Virus record (IMG/VR): IMGVR_UViG_3300047551_000523
Span: 1-30,521 of that record
Strand: one strand, 5' to 3'
From: a virus
DNA: 30,521 nucleotides
Part shown: positions 1-8,115 of the stretch, piece after piece
Layout of the letters: each line of letters starts with the position of its first letter
How positions within the stretch are numbered: the stretch's first letter is position 1
The notes under the pieces: model-generated
Seen by the model: only the letters and a program-made list of their open reading frames with translations
Database searches by the model: none
Told to the model about the DNA's origin: nothing
Position numbers and translations under genes: made by a program

Positions 1-1
1 G

Positions 2-100
2 TACTATCCTTCACATCGCTTAGCAGTAAATGGAACTGGGTTTCACGGTATTGAATATCTTGATGATTTAATTGACCAAGCAATGGAGGTTTATCCATGA
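2..100 (+). CDS. 3' end of an unknown gene, truncated by the window edge
   Basis: Reading frame 2 is open from the window edge to the TGA at 98-100 and encodes 32 residues ending in ...DDLIDQAMEVYP. There is no start codon in the window, so the gene begins upstream. The stop overlaps the ATG at 97 of the next gene (ATGA), the translational-coupling arrangement used repeatedly in this genome, which supports it as a real C-terminus. The fragment is acidic and probably helical at the end. I do not recognise the family and no function can be given from so short a piece. Confidence 0.6.
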   Translation, partial: YYPSHRLAVNGTGFHGIEYLDDLIDQAMEVYP

Positions 101-315
101 CTGAGTTATCCCCCGCCGCTCAGACGGTGCTGCACGCTTACGGAAATTGCATTGGTGGCGTAGACGCGATGATGGGTTCAGAGCGTCGTGGATTGGTCGC
201 CGCCCTGCGAGCTGCTGCTGCGCATTGCCTCCCTCAGACAATCCGCGACAGACGCTGGATTCGCGTTGAAGACATCCTCGCCATCGCCGCCGAGCTAGAA
301 AATTATGCCTCTTAA
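97..315 (+). CDS. Small GC-rich hypothetical protein, cyanobacterial type
   Basis: A 72-residue protein starting at ATG 97, overlapping the preceding stop by 4 nt. It has an N-terminal segment MTELSPAAQTVLHAYGN, an Ala/Arg-rich middle (SERRGLVAALRAAAAHC) and a C-terminal VEDILAIAAELENYAS. From memory, short proteins with the pattern 'LSPAAQ...ERR.(I/L)AALRAAA...ILAIAAELE' are common in cyanobacteria and their phages; no function is known to me. Composition stands out: line 181-240 is 67% GC against 45% at 361-420, so it may be a recent import from a GC-richer host. Its end overlaps the next ORF by 11 nt. Confidence 0.75.
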   Translation: MTELSPAAQTVLHAYGNCIGGVDAMMGSERRGLVAALRAAAAHCLPQTIRDRRWIRVEDILAIAAELENYAS

Positions 316-514
316 TCCTTGGTCGTATCAGTTTCCAGATGGTACGAAGGGTTGTGTACTTGCACACAGCAAAGCACACGCCATTCTTAGTATCTTGGAA
401 CTCAATCCAACACAGAATCCACTAACACTGTCTCTCTTTTTGGAGCCCGAATGGACCAACAACCCTACGTGTGTGGAACTCTCTTTGACCCAGAACAACT
501 CAGCGAACACCTAG
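305..514 (+). CDS. Small hypothetical protein
   Basis: A 69-residue ORF that begins inside the end of the previous gene (ATG 305) and ends 64 nt inside the next one. The N-terminal part (NPWSYQFPDGTKGCVLAHSK) and the middle (AILSILELNPTQNPLTLSL) look like a small folded domain rather than random translation, and without it the stretch 316-450 would be noncoding, which is unusual in this compact genome. The C-terminal tail overlapping the next ORF is low complexity. I do not recognise a family, and the gene call is moderate because of the long overlap. Confidence 0.55.
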   Translation: MPLNPWSYQFPDGTKGCVLAHSKAHAILSILELNPTQNPLTLSLFLEPEWTNNPTCVELSLTQNNSANT

Positions 515-651
515 CTGATCTATTGACGTGGAGGCAGCTGCGAAAGCTAGCCAAGAAAAACAACCTATGTCAATACAGTTATCTATCAAAGCATGGCCTA
601 GCAAAGGTCTTAGCTTATCACGCATTCAATCGAGCCGCCCGTAAACAATGA
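451..651 (+). CDS. Small protein with a SAP/Rho-N-like helical motif
   Basis: A 66-residue basic protein. The segment LTWRQLRKLAKKNNLCQYSY followed by LSKHGLAKVLAYHA has the helix-turn-helix spacing of SAP or Rho N-terminal-like motifs ('T..eLrklAkk..i..ysklsK.eLi..L'), which usually bind nucleic acid; this is pattern recognition, not a database result. It starts 64 nt inside the previous ORF and its stop TGA (649-651) overlaps the next ATG at 648. A small basic DNA- or RNA-binding early protein is the best guess. Confidence 0.65.
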   Translation: MDQQPYVCGTLFDPEQLSEHLADLLTWRQLRKLAKKNNLCQYSYLSKHGLAKVLAYHAFNRAARKQ

Positions 652-974
652 GTTATCAGCCACCCGATCCACTGATCTATGATGAGCACTTGTATGGATT
701 GATTCATCTTTGTATGGATAGGTTGATTGACCTTGGCTCTAAGCTTGAGGCTCACTCAGATGTCCTTGCCACTCATACCGAAGACACAGAAACAGGTGAA
801 CTTGAAAAGATGCCTGATGTTCATCCCGTCACCCTATTGAAGGCCCAGCTTGGTATTGATGGAGCAGAAGATGAAGTAGAAGCCACCCAACAGATGCTTC
901 AAGTCTTGTCTCGAATCCTTATTGTAAGGCGAGCAAGATCTATCATACATCAAACACACTCCATTCACGATTGA
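648..974 (+). CDS. Hypothetical early protein upstream of the RNA polymerase
   Basis: A 108-residue protein beginning MSYQPPDPLIYDEHLYGLIH, with predicted helices (GLIHLCMDRLIDLGSKLEAH), an acidic middle (HTEDTETGELEKMPDVHP) and a second helical part (DEVEATQQMLQVLSRILIVR). It overlaps the previous stop by 4 nt (ATGA) and ends one base before the RNA polymerase ATG at 976, so the two are likely translated from the same message. I do not recognise the family. The position matches the early region of T7-like phages, where small host-takeover proteins are common, but nothing in the sequence identifies such a role. Confidence 0.75.
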   Translation: MSYQPPDPLIYDEHLYGLIHLCMDRLIDLGSKLEAHSDVLATHTEDTETGELEKMPDVHPVTLLKAQLGIDGAEDEVEATQQMLQVLSRILIVRRARSIIHQTHSIHD

Positions 975-975
975 A

Positions 976-3333
976 ATGGCAACACAGGAACAACTCGCTC
1001 GTCAGTTTCAGCGAGAACTTGAAGCCCATAGTGAAGGCATTCGACGCCTAAGAGAACGGACAAAGGTTGCAGAGGAACGCACCTATGCCAGTGCTACTGT
1101 GTATGGATCAGCGTTTATTAACAATGGATTAGAAAAGATAACAACAGAAATAGCAAACAAGATAACCAAGATCTCTGCTGGTTGGGTCAGTGATAAGGCT
1201 GCTGCAGTTGTTTGTGTTAAGGGATGTGATCCAGCAATCCTTGCATTGATTACTGCAAAGGGCACACTTGACATACTGGGACAGAGAAAACTTGAGGTAC
1301 CAACGTATGCTGGGGTGACAACTCACATTGGTAACTTGGTCTACCATCAGATCATGTTGGATGACTTTGCCAAGAAAAACAGTGACTTGTTTGAAAAGGT
1401 TACTGGGTACATGCACCAAAGCAAGGGATATTCGTATCGAGTTCAGAACTATCGAGCTGCGATGCGGAAGCATAATGTAGAACCATTGAATTGGTCAGTC
1501 TCAGTCAGACACCTTGTTGGGGCGTGGCTGCTGGATCGACTGGCAACAGCCACCGGATGGATCACGATCAGGGCCGTGTCCCAGGGGGGATACAAGCGGA
1601 AGCAGGTCAAGAACGTCATTGCCTACCACCCTGAGTTCCTGCGTGCCAAGGAGGCCCTTATGCAGCAGGCTGAGGCGTTTGCTGCGTGCCTGTGGCCCAT
1701 GCTGTGTGAGCCCAACGACTGGACCGACACCCACAAAGGGGGGTACCTGAGCAATGAGTTGAGGCGCCTGACGACGATGGTTCGCTCCAAAATCCCAACG
1801 GCCACAAGGGAAGGGTGCTTGGTGGTACGGGACAGCCCAGCCCTCCTGATGCTGAACCGACTCCAAAAGGTACCTTATGTCATAAACAAAAACATCCTCG
1901 ATATAGCAAACTTCTGTCAGGAACGCCGCATCAGTGTGGGGAAGTTTCGAGCAGAGGAGCCTATGCCACCTCCGCCAAAGCCAGACCCTTGGGAGACTGC
2001 CTCCGAGGAAGACAAGCTTGCCTATCGGCGAGCAAGGACTGAGATCGAAGACAGAAACTCAAGCCTGGCACAGAAGAACTACCGGACAACGGAAGCTGTC
2101 TTTGTAGCGAACAAGTATCGAGATGAAACCTTTTGGATCCCCTGGTCGTTTGACTTTAGGGGAAGAGTGTATCCAATTCCCACAAGCCTCAGCCCTCAAG
2201 GGACTGACTTTGACAAGAGCCTGATCTACTTCTATGAAGAGGGTCCAGTCAATGATTGGTGGTTAGCCTTTCAGGTTGCTACTACTTATGGACTGGATAA
2301 GGCAACGATGGAGGATAGGATCAATTGGTCTCAATCCAACCATGAGTTGATCAGTAGGATTGCCACAGACCCTGAAAGTACTATTCCTGAGTGGTCTAAG
2401 GCTGAGGAGCCTTGGTGTTTCTTGGCTGCTGCCATTGAGTATCACCTCTGTGTGATCACAAAGGAAAAGCAAACCTCTGGTCTTCCTGTGTCGGTTGATG
2501 CCACCTGCTCTGGTCTTCAACACCTCAGTGCCCTTGCTCTTGATCGGAGGGCTGCCGAGATGGTCAATGTGGTCCCAACCCCCAAACCATCGGATGGATA
2601 TGCTATCGTGGCTCAGGTGGCTAAGACACAGCTGCCTGAACACCTCCACCATTTGATGACCCGGAAGCTCACCAAGAGGACAGTGATGACCACTCCGTAT
2701 GGGGTGACAGAAAGCTCAGCCCGTGACTACATACGTCAAGAGCTGAAAGGGGTTATCCTTGAAAAGGGAGAACTTCAAGCCATCGTCAAAGCTGTCTATC
2801 GGTATGCTGTTAGGGAAGTCTTTGCTGGTCCCTGTGCTTCGATGCTCTTTATCCAACAAGTAGCAGCGGAGTATCTAAAGAGAGGTTATCCACAGATTCG
2901 TTGGATCACTCCTAGTGGCTTTCAAGTCGTTCAGGAGTATCGTAAAAACGAATCACAGCCAGTGAATACAAAGCTGCTTGGCAGTCGCGTACAGACCTGG
3001 CTGAACAAAGAATGGACAGACCGAGAGATTGACCTCAACAAGGCCAAGACTGCTTGTTCTCCCAATCTGATCCACAGCCTTGATGCGGCCCTCTTACATC
3101 TTGTCTTTGCAAACTGGGACAAACCATTTACAGTCATTCATGATTGTATCCTTGGTCGTTCCTGTGATATGGACAGCATGGCTCATGAGATTCGCAACAA
3201 GTTTGTGGAGATCTATTCACAGCCGGTACTCAAAGACTGGGCAACTAGTTTAGGAGTTCCGTTTGATGAGTCGGTCATGCAAAACACCTTGGACGTCGTT
3301 GACGTTCAAGACTCTTCTTATTTCTTTTGCTAA
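976..3333 (+). CDS. DNA-directed RNA polymerase, T7-type single subunit (gp1-like)
   Basis: A 785-residue phage RNA polymerase, the enzyme that transcribes middle and late phage genes from phage promoters. The palm motifs are clear: motif A VDATCSGLQHLSAL with catalytic Asp508, the fingers motif B RKLTKRTVMTTPYG with Arg563 and Lys567 in the R...K...M...YG pattern of T7 (Arg627/Lys631), and motif C VIHDCILG with catalytic Asp723. T7 has HDS at motif C; here the third residue is Cys. FDFRGRVYPIPT and CSPNLIHSLDAALLHL are further signature segments. It is about 100 residues shorter than T7 gp1 (883), with the N-terminal promoter/product-binding domain reduced. A block around 1501-1860 is much GC-richer than the rest of the gene (57-65% in sampled lines against 42-45%), suggesting mosaic origin. 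Confidence 0.98.
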   Translation: MATQEQLARQFQRELEAHSEGIRRLRERTKVAEERTYASATVYGSAFINNGLEKITTEIANKITKISAGWVSDKAAAVVCVKGCDPAILALITAKGTLDILGQRKLEVPTYAGVTTHIGNLVYHQIMLDDFAKKNSDLFEKVTGYMHQSKGYSYRVQNYRAAMRKHNVEPLNWSVSVRHLVGAWLLDRLATATGWITIRAVSQGGYKRKQVKNVIAYHPEFLRAKEALMQQAEAFAACLWPMLCEPNDWTDTHKGGYLSNELRRLTTMVRSKIPTATREGCLVVRDSPALLMLNRLQKVPYVINKNILDIANFCQERRISVGKFRAEEPMPPPPKPDPWETASEEDKLAYRRARTEIEDRNSSLAQKNYRTTEAVFVANKYRDETFWIPWSFDFRGRVYPIPTSLSPQGTDFDKSLIYFYEEGPVNDWWLAFQVATTYGLDKATMEDRINWSQSNHELISRIATDPESTIPEWSKAEEPWCFLAAAIEYHLCVITKEKQTSGLPVSVDATCSGLQHLSALALDRRAAEMVNVVPTPKPSDGYAIVAQVAKTQLPEHLHHLMTRKLTKRTVMTTPYGVTESSARDYIRQELKGVILEKGELQAIVKAVYRYAVREVFAGPCASMLFIQQVAAEYLKRGYPQIRWITPSGFQVVQEYRKNESQPVNTKLLGSRVQTWLNKEWTDREIDLNKAKTACSPNLIHSLDAALLHLVFANWDKPFTVIHDCILGRSCDMDSMAHEIRNKFVEIYSQPVLKDWATSLGVPFDESVMQNTLDVVDVQDSSYFFC

Positions 3334-3339
3334 TCGCAA

Positions 3340-3600
3340 ATGGCGAACGCTCTTTCTACCACTGCAATCTCAGAAGCACTTCAGATTCACATCAGTGTTA
3401 TTGATGACCTTGAAGACCAGTTCAATGGTGAGCAAGAAGACAATCCGGATGGTGATGAAACCTTTGTAGACTTTCTGGCCCGTGTCTTTGCAGATGGTGC
3501 GTACTGTGTCGCAGCTTTGAACGGTAATCCAGTTCAGGACTGCTTGGAAGCCTACGACGCCATCTACGACGAAATCATTACCGTTCTGTCGGAGATCTGA
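3340..3600 (+). CDS. Acidic hypothetical protein
   Basis: An 86-residue, strongly acidic protein starting six bases after the RNA polymerase stop. Segments such as ISVIDDLEDQFNGEQEDNPD and FVDFLARVFADGAYCVAALN suggest a small helical fold. The position between RNA polymerase and SSB corresponds to the T7 interval that encodes small inhibitors of host enzymes. A DNA mimic or inhibitor would fit the charge, but that is speculation. I do not recognise the family. A 4-nt gap separates it from the next gene, as expected for co-transcription. Confidence 0.8.
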   Translation: MANALSTTAISEALQIHISVIDDLEDQFNGEQEDNPDGDETFVDFLARVFADGAYCVAALNGNPVQDCLEAYDAIYDEIITVLSEI

Positions 3601-3604
3601 TTCT

Positions 3605-3805
3605 ATGTCTGAGTTCATTCCCTTTATTCCTAGTGACGATGTTGCTACGGATTTAGCTGAACAGATCAACATTGAATACGGTACATCTTGGTGTCCCGAA
3701 TACGTTCAATACATCTGCTCAAAGGCTGATCCAGAACTAGATCGCTTTGATCTTGATATTCTGGATGTCTACGCTCAACACGAACTTATTACCCGCAATG
3801 TCTGA
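3605..3805 (+). CDS. Small acidic hypothetical protein
   Basis: A 66-residue protein beginning MSEFIPFIPSDDVATDLAEQ and ending DLDILDVYAQHELITRNV. It is acidic and rich in aromatic residues (YGTSWCPEYVQYICSKAD). It starts 4 nt after the previous stop and overlaps the start of the ssDNA-binding protein by 8 nt, so it is well embedded in the operon. No family recognised. Confidence 0.75.
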   Translation: MSEFIPFIPSDDVATDLAEQINIEYGTSWCPEYVQYICSKADPELDRFDLDILDVYAQHELITRNV

Positions 3806-4379
3806 CGGCCGCTTCATCTTCACGACCACTCTCGAAGGCTACATCAACGCCCTTCGTCCAAGTGGTAAGTTCAATAACTGCACCATTGGCTTTAAGATTC
3901 CCGAAGAACTTCTTCCTGAGTTTGAAGCTGTCTATGATAAAGCTATTGCTTGGGGCAAGAACAAACTTGCTGGCAAGCGTCACTCCATTGAACTCCAAAA
4001 GTGGGACGAGGAGGGCTTTGTCAAGGTGAGTTATGGTGGTGAGCAGAGCGGACCCATGTTCCCTTGGGTCGATACAGATGGTGTGCCGATTGATCTTGAC
4101 ACCCAGATCTGGAAAGGTACGGTTGTTAAACTGATCGTTGATCTGAAGCCATATGTCTTCGCATCAAAGATTGGCTGTTCTGTTAAGGTTCGTGGAGCAC
4201 AGGTCATCAAGCTCGTGAGTGGTGGCGGTTCTGACAGCGGTGGGCTGGATGAATCAGAGGTCGCTTCCCTGTTTGGTAAGGCAGATGGATTCAAGGCAGG
4301 CAGCCCCTCCTTTGAGCCCAACCCTACCGAACATGGCGATGATGCTACTGTTTGGGACGATAACGACATTCCCTTCTGA
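3798..4379 (+). CDS. Single-stranded DNA-binding protein (gp2.5-like)
   Basis: A 193-residue protein from ATG 3798. The upstream ATG at 3747 in the same frame would overlap the previous gene by 59 nt and is less likely. It begins MSDGRFIFTTTLEGYINALR and continues into a beta-rich OB-fold-like body. It ends in a Gly/Ser linker and an acidic tail, DDATVWDDNDIPF, with a C-terminal phenylalanine, which is the hallmark of T7 gp2.5 and of SSBs in general. In T7 this tail contacts the polymerase and primase-helicase. T7 gp2.5 is 232 residues, so this is a shorter member. Its placement directly before endonuclease I (TGATG overlap) matches T7 order 2.5-3-4-5. It coats ssDNA during replication and recombination. 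Confidence 0.88.
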   Translation: MSDGRFIFTTTLEGYINALRPSGKFNNCTIGFKIPEELLPEFEAVYDKAIAWGKNKLAGKRHSIELQKWDEEGFVKVSYGGEQSGPMFPWVDTDGVPIDLDTQIWKGTVVKLIVDLKPYVFASKIGCSVKVRGAQVIKLVSGGGSDSGGLDESEVASLFGKADGFKAGSPSFEPNPTEHGDDATVWDDNDIPF

Positions 4380-4735
4380 TGCGTAAGTACCGGTCCCGCC
4401 TTGAAGAAAGATTGGCCCGGTGGTTTGAACTGAATGGAAAGACGTTTGAATATGAAACAGTACGTCTACCATACACGTTGTCAGCTGTCTATACACCTGA
4501 TTTTGTCTTGCCTAATGGAGTGATATTGGAAGCCAAGGGGTATTTCAAACCAGAGGATCGTCGTAAGATGCTAGCCATCAAGCAACAACATCCTGACGTT
4601 GATATACGCCTTGTCTTCCAGGCTCCTAAAAACACCCTTACAAAAGACAGTAAAACCACCTACGCAGATTGGGCTGAGAAAAATGGGTTCCTTTGGGCCC
4701 CGTCCTATGACATTCCTCTTGAATGGTTCGATTAG
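4379..4735 (+). CDS. Endonuclease I, Holliday junction resolvase (gp3-like)
   Basis: A 118-residue nuclease clearly related to T7 endonuclease I, which resolves branched DNA and helps degrade host DNA. The PD-(D/E)XK-type active site is complete: Glu9 in YRSRLEERLARWFE, Asp41 in YTPDFVLPNG, then Glu51 and Lys53 in VILEAKGYF, corresponding to T7 Glu20, Asp55, Glu65 and Lys67. The following HPDVDIRLVFQAPKNTL and the final IPLEWFD also match T7. It lacks about 30 N-terminal residues of the T7 protein (149). Its ATG overlaps the SSB stop by one base, and its end overlaps the primase-helicase start by 13 nt. Confidence 0.96.
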   Translation: MRKYRSRLEERLARWFELNGKTFEYETVRLPYTLSAVYTPDFVLPNGVILEAKGYFKPEDRRKMLAIKQQHPDVDIRLVFQAPKNTLTKDSKTTYADWAEKNGFLWAPSYDIPLEWFD

Positions 4736-6324
4736 ATCAAGAGTCTGAGTTTATCAGGCATGAACCATGTCCACATTGTGGTAGCAGTGATGCCCTTGCT
4801 CGTTATTCTGACGGTCATGGGCATTGCTTTTCCTGTGGGGCCTATCAGCCCAGTGACGACTCCACCCCTATTCACAAGCCTCTTTCAATTCGCATGGACT
4901 TTTCTGGGGACATCGTTCCCCTTCGATCTAGGAACATTCATGAAGACACGTGTAAAAAGTTCAACGTTAGATACGACCACGACTCAAAGACCCTCCGCTT
5001 TCCCTATTACTCTCAATCAGGCCAACTGATTGCCTTTAAGAGTAGGGATGCAGACAAGGACTTTCGATGGAGCGGCAAGAACGAGGATCATACCTTGTTT
5101 GGACAGCAACTTTGGGGGCAAGGAAAAGCACTTGTCATCACCGAAGGGGAGTTGGATTGCCTTAGTGTTTATCAGGTGAGGCAGAGTTGGCCTGTTGTGT
5201 CTCTTCCTAATGGGGCACAGGCAGCAAAGAAAGCCCTTCAACATCAACTCAAGTGGGTTATGGGTTTCGAGGAGATAATTCTTCTCTTCGACAACGATGA
5301 TGCAGGAGCCCAGGCAGCACAAGACTGTGCAAGTTTGTTTCCGCATGATCGGCTCTTCATAGCCACAACCAGTCCCTACAAGGACGCAAACGAAGCCCTT
5401 ATTGCAAAAGATTATGACGCCATACGTCAAGCCATCTGGAACAAAAAACAGTATTCTCCAAAGACTGTCATCGACGGTCGCGACTTGTTCCAACTCGCAA
5501 TTAGCCCGCTTCATGGTCGTGACGCTCTTTGGCCCTTTGACGCTCTTAATGGTCTCACTGGTGGTCTACGCAAAGGTGAGCTAGTTACAGTTACTGCTGG
5601 TTCTGGAGTTGGTAAGTCTACCTTTTGTGGAGAGGTAGCACAAGCACTTGTTGATCAAGATCAGAGCGTTGGTTACATTGCCCTTGAGGAAAGTCTTCAA
5701 CGGACTGCTCTTAGGTTGATGTCAGTCAAGGCCAACAAACCACTTCACCTCAACAATGAACTTTCCCAGGACATATTAAAGGAAGCTTTTGATGTGTCTC
5801 TTGGAACTGGTAGGGTTTACCTGAGGGATGGGTTTGGTTCCGTGGATCCAGATGCAATCCTTTCTGACTGTCGATTCATGGCATTAGCAAAGGAAGTAAA
5901 CTGGATCATCTTGGATCACCTTTCTATTCTGATGTCTGGCAATGAGTCCTATGATGAACGAAAGCTGATTGATGTGACCATGACCAAGCTCCGTTCCTTT
6001 GTGGAGGAGACTGGCGTTGGTATGCTTCTGATCAGCCACTTAAAGCGGCCTCAGGGCGACAAGGGTCACGAGGATGGTCAACAGGTCAGCCTGGGACACC
6101 TTCGTGGCTCACACAGCATCGTGCAGCTTTCTGACAGTGTGATCGCCCTTGAAAGGAACCTCAGCGCTGGAGAAAGCATGGCCACCATCCGGGTTCTTAA
6201 GAATCGCTTCAATGGTCAGACGGGACCAGCTGGTTCCATCTGCTATGATGGTGAAACAGGAAGGATGACCGAAACTCTCTTTCCTGTTGACGGTGACTCG
6301 TCGGATGAGTATGTACCCTTTTGA
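4723..6324 (+). CDS. DNA primase-helicase (gp4-like)
   Basis: A 533-residue bifunctional replication protein. The zinc-binding domain is intact, with Cys16/Cys19 (CPHC) and Cys35/Cys38 (CFSC), spaced as in T7 gp4 (17/20/36/39). The Toprim primase core follows, with Glu141 in LVITEGELDCLSVYQ and Asp190-Asp192 in LLFDNDDAGAQAA. The helicase part has the Walker A box AGSGVGKST (Lys298), an H1a-like IALEES, the Walker B-like WIILDHLSIL, then LLISHLKRP and RVLKNRFNGQTGPAG. It makes primers and unwinds the fork ahead of the polymerase. Start ATG 4723 preserves all zinc cysteines; it overlaps endonuclease I by 13 nt. The acidic C-terminus (GDSSDEYVPF, ending in Phe) resembles the T7 gp4 tail that docks on the polymerase. 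Confidence 0.98.
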   Translation: MVRLDQESEFIRHEPCPHCGSSDALARYSDGHGHCFSCGAYQPSDDSTPIHKPLSIRMDFSGDIVPLRSRNIHEDTCKKFNVRYDHDSKTLRFPYYSQSGQLIAFKSRDADKDFRWSGKNEDHTLFGQQLWGQGKALVITEGELDCLSVYQVRQSWPVVSLPNGAQAAKKALQHQLKWVMGFEEIILLFDNDDAGAQAAQDCASLFPHDRLFIATTSPYKDANEALIAKDYDAIRQAIWNKKQYSPKTVIDGRDLFQLAISPLHGRDALWPFDALNGLTGGLRKGELVTVTAGSGVGKSTFCGEVAQALVDQDQSVGYIALEESLQRTALRLMSVKANKPLHLNNELSQDILKEAFDVSLGTGRVYLRDGFGSVDPDAILSDCRFMALAKEVNWIILDHLSILMSGNESYDERKLIDVTMTKLRSFVEETGVGMLLISHLKRPQGDKGHEDGQQVSLGHLRGSHSIVQLSDSVIALERNLSAGESMATIRVLKNRFNGQTGPAGSICYDGETGRMTETLFPVDGDSSDEYVPF

Positions 6325-6333
6325 GGATTGCTA

Positions 6334-8115
6334 ATGCGTCTTTTGTTTGACATTGAAACCAACGGTCTACCACGCAAAGGACTCACCCATATCCATTGCG
6401 TTGTTATCAAAGATCTGGACACGGGACAGGTGTTTCGATACAACGACACTGGATCGGCTGAGTCAGTAACCACGGGAATCACTGTTCTTGAGTGTGCCAC
6501 AGAGTTGATTGGTCACAACATTGTTGGGTTTGACATTCCAGTTATTCAAGATCTCTATCCATTCTTTCAGCCAAGGGGAAAGATTTATGATACGTTGATA
6601 CTGAGTCGGATGTTCTTTCCAGACATCCTTTCCCGTGATTTTCGCAAGAAGCCCATTGGAATGCCAAGTAAGCTGTTTGGTAGGCATTCTTTGGAATCTT
6701 GGGGTTACCGACTTGGCAATTACAAAGGAGAGTTCAGCAAGACAACTGATTGGTCGGAGTGGTCCAAAGAAATGGAAGACTACTGCGAACAGGATGTACA
6801 TGTTTGCATGGATTTGTTTCAGCTGTTCTCGGATAAGCTGAACACTTGCAAAGATTCCATTCAATTGGAGCATGATCTTGCTGCTATCATGGCAAAGCAA
6901 GAAACATCTGGATGGCCCTTTGATGTTAAAAAGGCACAACAGTTGGAGTCCGTTCTCCGAACAGAAATGGACCAGCTGGCTGATCAGATGAGAGCCACCT
7001 TCCCTTATGTCGATGGTGGACTGATGACACCAAAGCGTCCCAACTCCACACGTGGATACATCAAGGACGCACCGTTTACCAAGCTCAAGGAATTCAATCC
7101 AACTTCTCGTGATCACATTGGCTGGGCCTTCATGACCTGGCGCAATTGGAAACCAGAAGTATTCACCGACACCGGACGACCAAAGATTGATGAAGGAATC
7201 CTACAATCCATCGGCACATCAGAAGCAGAAACTTTTGGACGAATCCTTGAACTTCAAAAGGCTCTTGGTCAGCTCAGTGACGGAGCCAATGCGTGGCTTA
7301 AGATGGTTACCAAGGACGGTCGTATTCATCATACGTGCCAACTTGCCACAAACACAGGCAGGAACGCTCACAGTCATCCAAACCTTGGTCAAACTTCCTC
7401 TGATCCTAGGTGTCGTGAGTTGTTTGGCCCTGGCAAAGGTATGCGTCAGGTTGGTGCGGATGCTTCTGGACTTGAGTTGCGTATGCTTGGGCATTACCTT
7501 GCTTATTACGATGGAGGTGCTTTTGCGGATGTTGTCGTCAACGGAGACATTCATCAACAGAACGCTGATCGGGTTGGGTGCTCACGCAAGGACGTCAAGA
7601 CCCTGACCTATGCCTTTATCTACGGCGCATCGGATAGGAAGATTGGGGTATCGCTTGATAAATCATTGGATGATCGGAAAGCATCCGACCTTGGTAAGAA
7701 AATCAGGCAAAAGTTTCTTGAGGCTATTCCGGGTCTGGATCAATTACTTGCTGCTGTGGCTAAGCGTAGTGATTCCGATGTTCTGCGTGCTCTTGATGGA
7801 AGGCCTATTCGTCTTCAAGGTAAAAAGCACGCTGCCCTCAACTACCTGCTCCAGTCCGCAGGAGCCATAGTTTGTAAGAGATGGAACGTCATTGCTTATG
7901 AACAGATGGAAAACTTAGGATACAATTGGGGCATTGATTATCAATGGCTTGGTTGGATCCACGATGAAATACAACTAGCAGTTCAACCACACCTTGTCAA
8001 TGACGCAAAGTTTCAACTCGAATGGTCCATTGTCCAAGCAGGAGAGTATTATAACCTCAGGGTTCCCCTCGCCTCGGAAGCAAAAGAAGGTGCCAACTGG
8101 TCGGAGTGTCACTGA
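6334..8115 (+). CDS. DNA polymerase, family A with 3'-5' exonuclease (gp5-like)
   Basis: A 593-residue replicative polymerase. I start it at ATG 6334, preceded by GAGG at about 7-nt spacing, rather than the in-frame TTG at 6328. The exonuclease domain carries Asp6/Glu8 (FDIETNG), Asp67 (GFDIPVI) and a YCEQD Exo III motif (Asp154). The polymerase has motif A GADASGLELRML (Asp376), the O-helix motif RKDVKTLTYAFIYG with Arg418, Lys422, Tyr426 and Tyr430, exactly 100 below T7 numbering (518/522/526/530), and motif C WIHDEIQLAV (Asp544, Glu545). Tyr426 occupies the E. coli Pol I Phe762 position. It is shorter than T7 gp5 (704); whether it uses host thioredoxin cannot be judged by eye. The 3' end overlaps the exonuclease gene. 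Confidence 0.98.
   Translation: MRLLFDIETNGLPRKGLTHIHCVVIKDLDTGQVFRYNDTGSAESVTTGITVLECATELIGHNIVGFDIPVIQDLYPFFQPRGKIYDTLILSRMFFPDILSRDFRKKPIGMPSKLFGRHSLESWGYRLGNYKGEFSKTTDWSEWSKEMEDYCEQDVHVCMDLFQLFSDKLNTCKDSIQLEHDLAAIMAKQETSGWPFDVKKAQQLESVLRTEMDQLADQMRATFPYVDGGLMTPKRPNSTRGYIKDAPFTKLKEFNPTSRDHIGWAFMTWRNWKPEVFTDTGRPKIDEGILQSIGTSEAETFGRILELQKALGQLSDGANAWLKMVTKDGRIHHTCQLATNTGRNAHSHPNLGQTSSDPRCRELFGPGKGMRQVGADASGLELRMLGHYLAYYDGGAFADVVVNGDIHQQNADRVGCSRKDVKTLTYAFIYGASDRKIGVSLDKSLDDRKASDLGKKIRQKFLEAIPGLDQLLAAVAKRSDSDVLRALDGRPIRLQGKKHAALNYLLQSAGAIVCKRWNVIAYEQMENLGYNWGIDYQWLGWIHDEIQLAVQPHLVNDAKFQLEWSIVQAGEYYNLRVPLASEAKEGANWSECH

Noticed and set aside
6463-7116. 217-residue antisense ORF inside the DNA polymerase gene
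   Set aside because: Lies entirely within a conserved polymerase coding sequence, shows no recognisable domain, and no other - strand gene exists in the window.
7187-7606. 139-residue + strand ORF in another frame of the DNA polymerase
   Set aside because: Its span covers polymerase motif A and the start of the O-helix region in the true frame; the alternative translation looks random.
7994-8089. Upstream extension of the exonuclease to ATG 7994
   Set aside because: It would overlap the polymerase by 122 nt and add sequence unlike the family before the first catalytic Asp; GTG 8090 has a plausible ribosome site.
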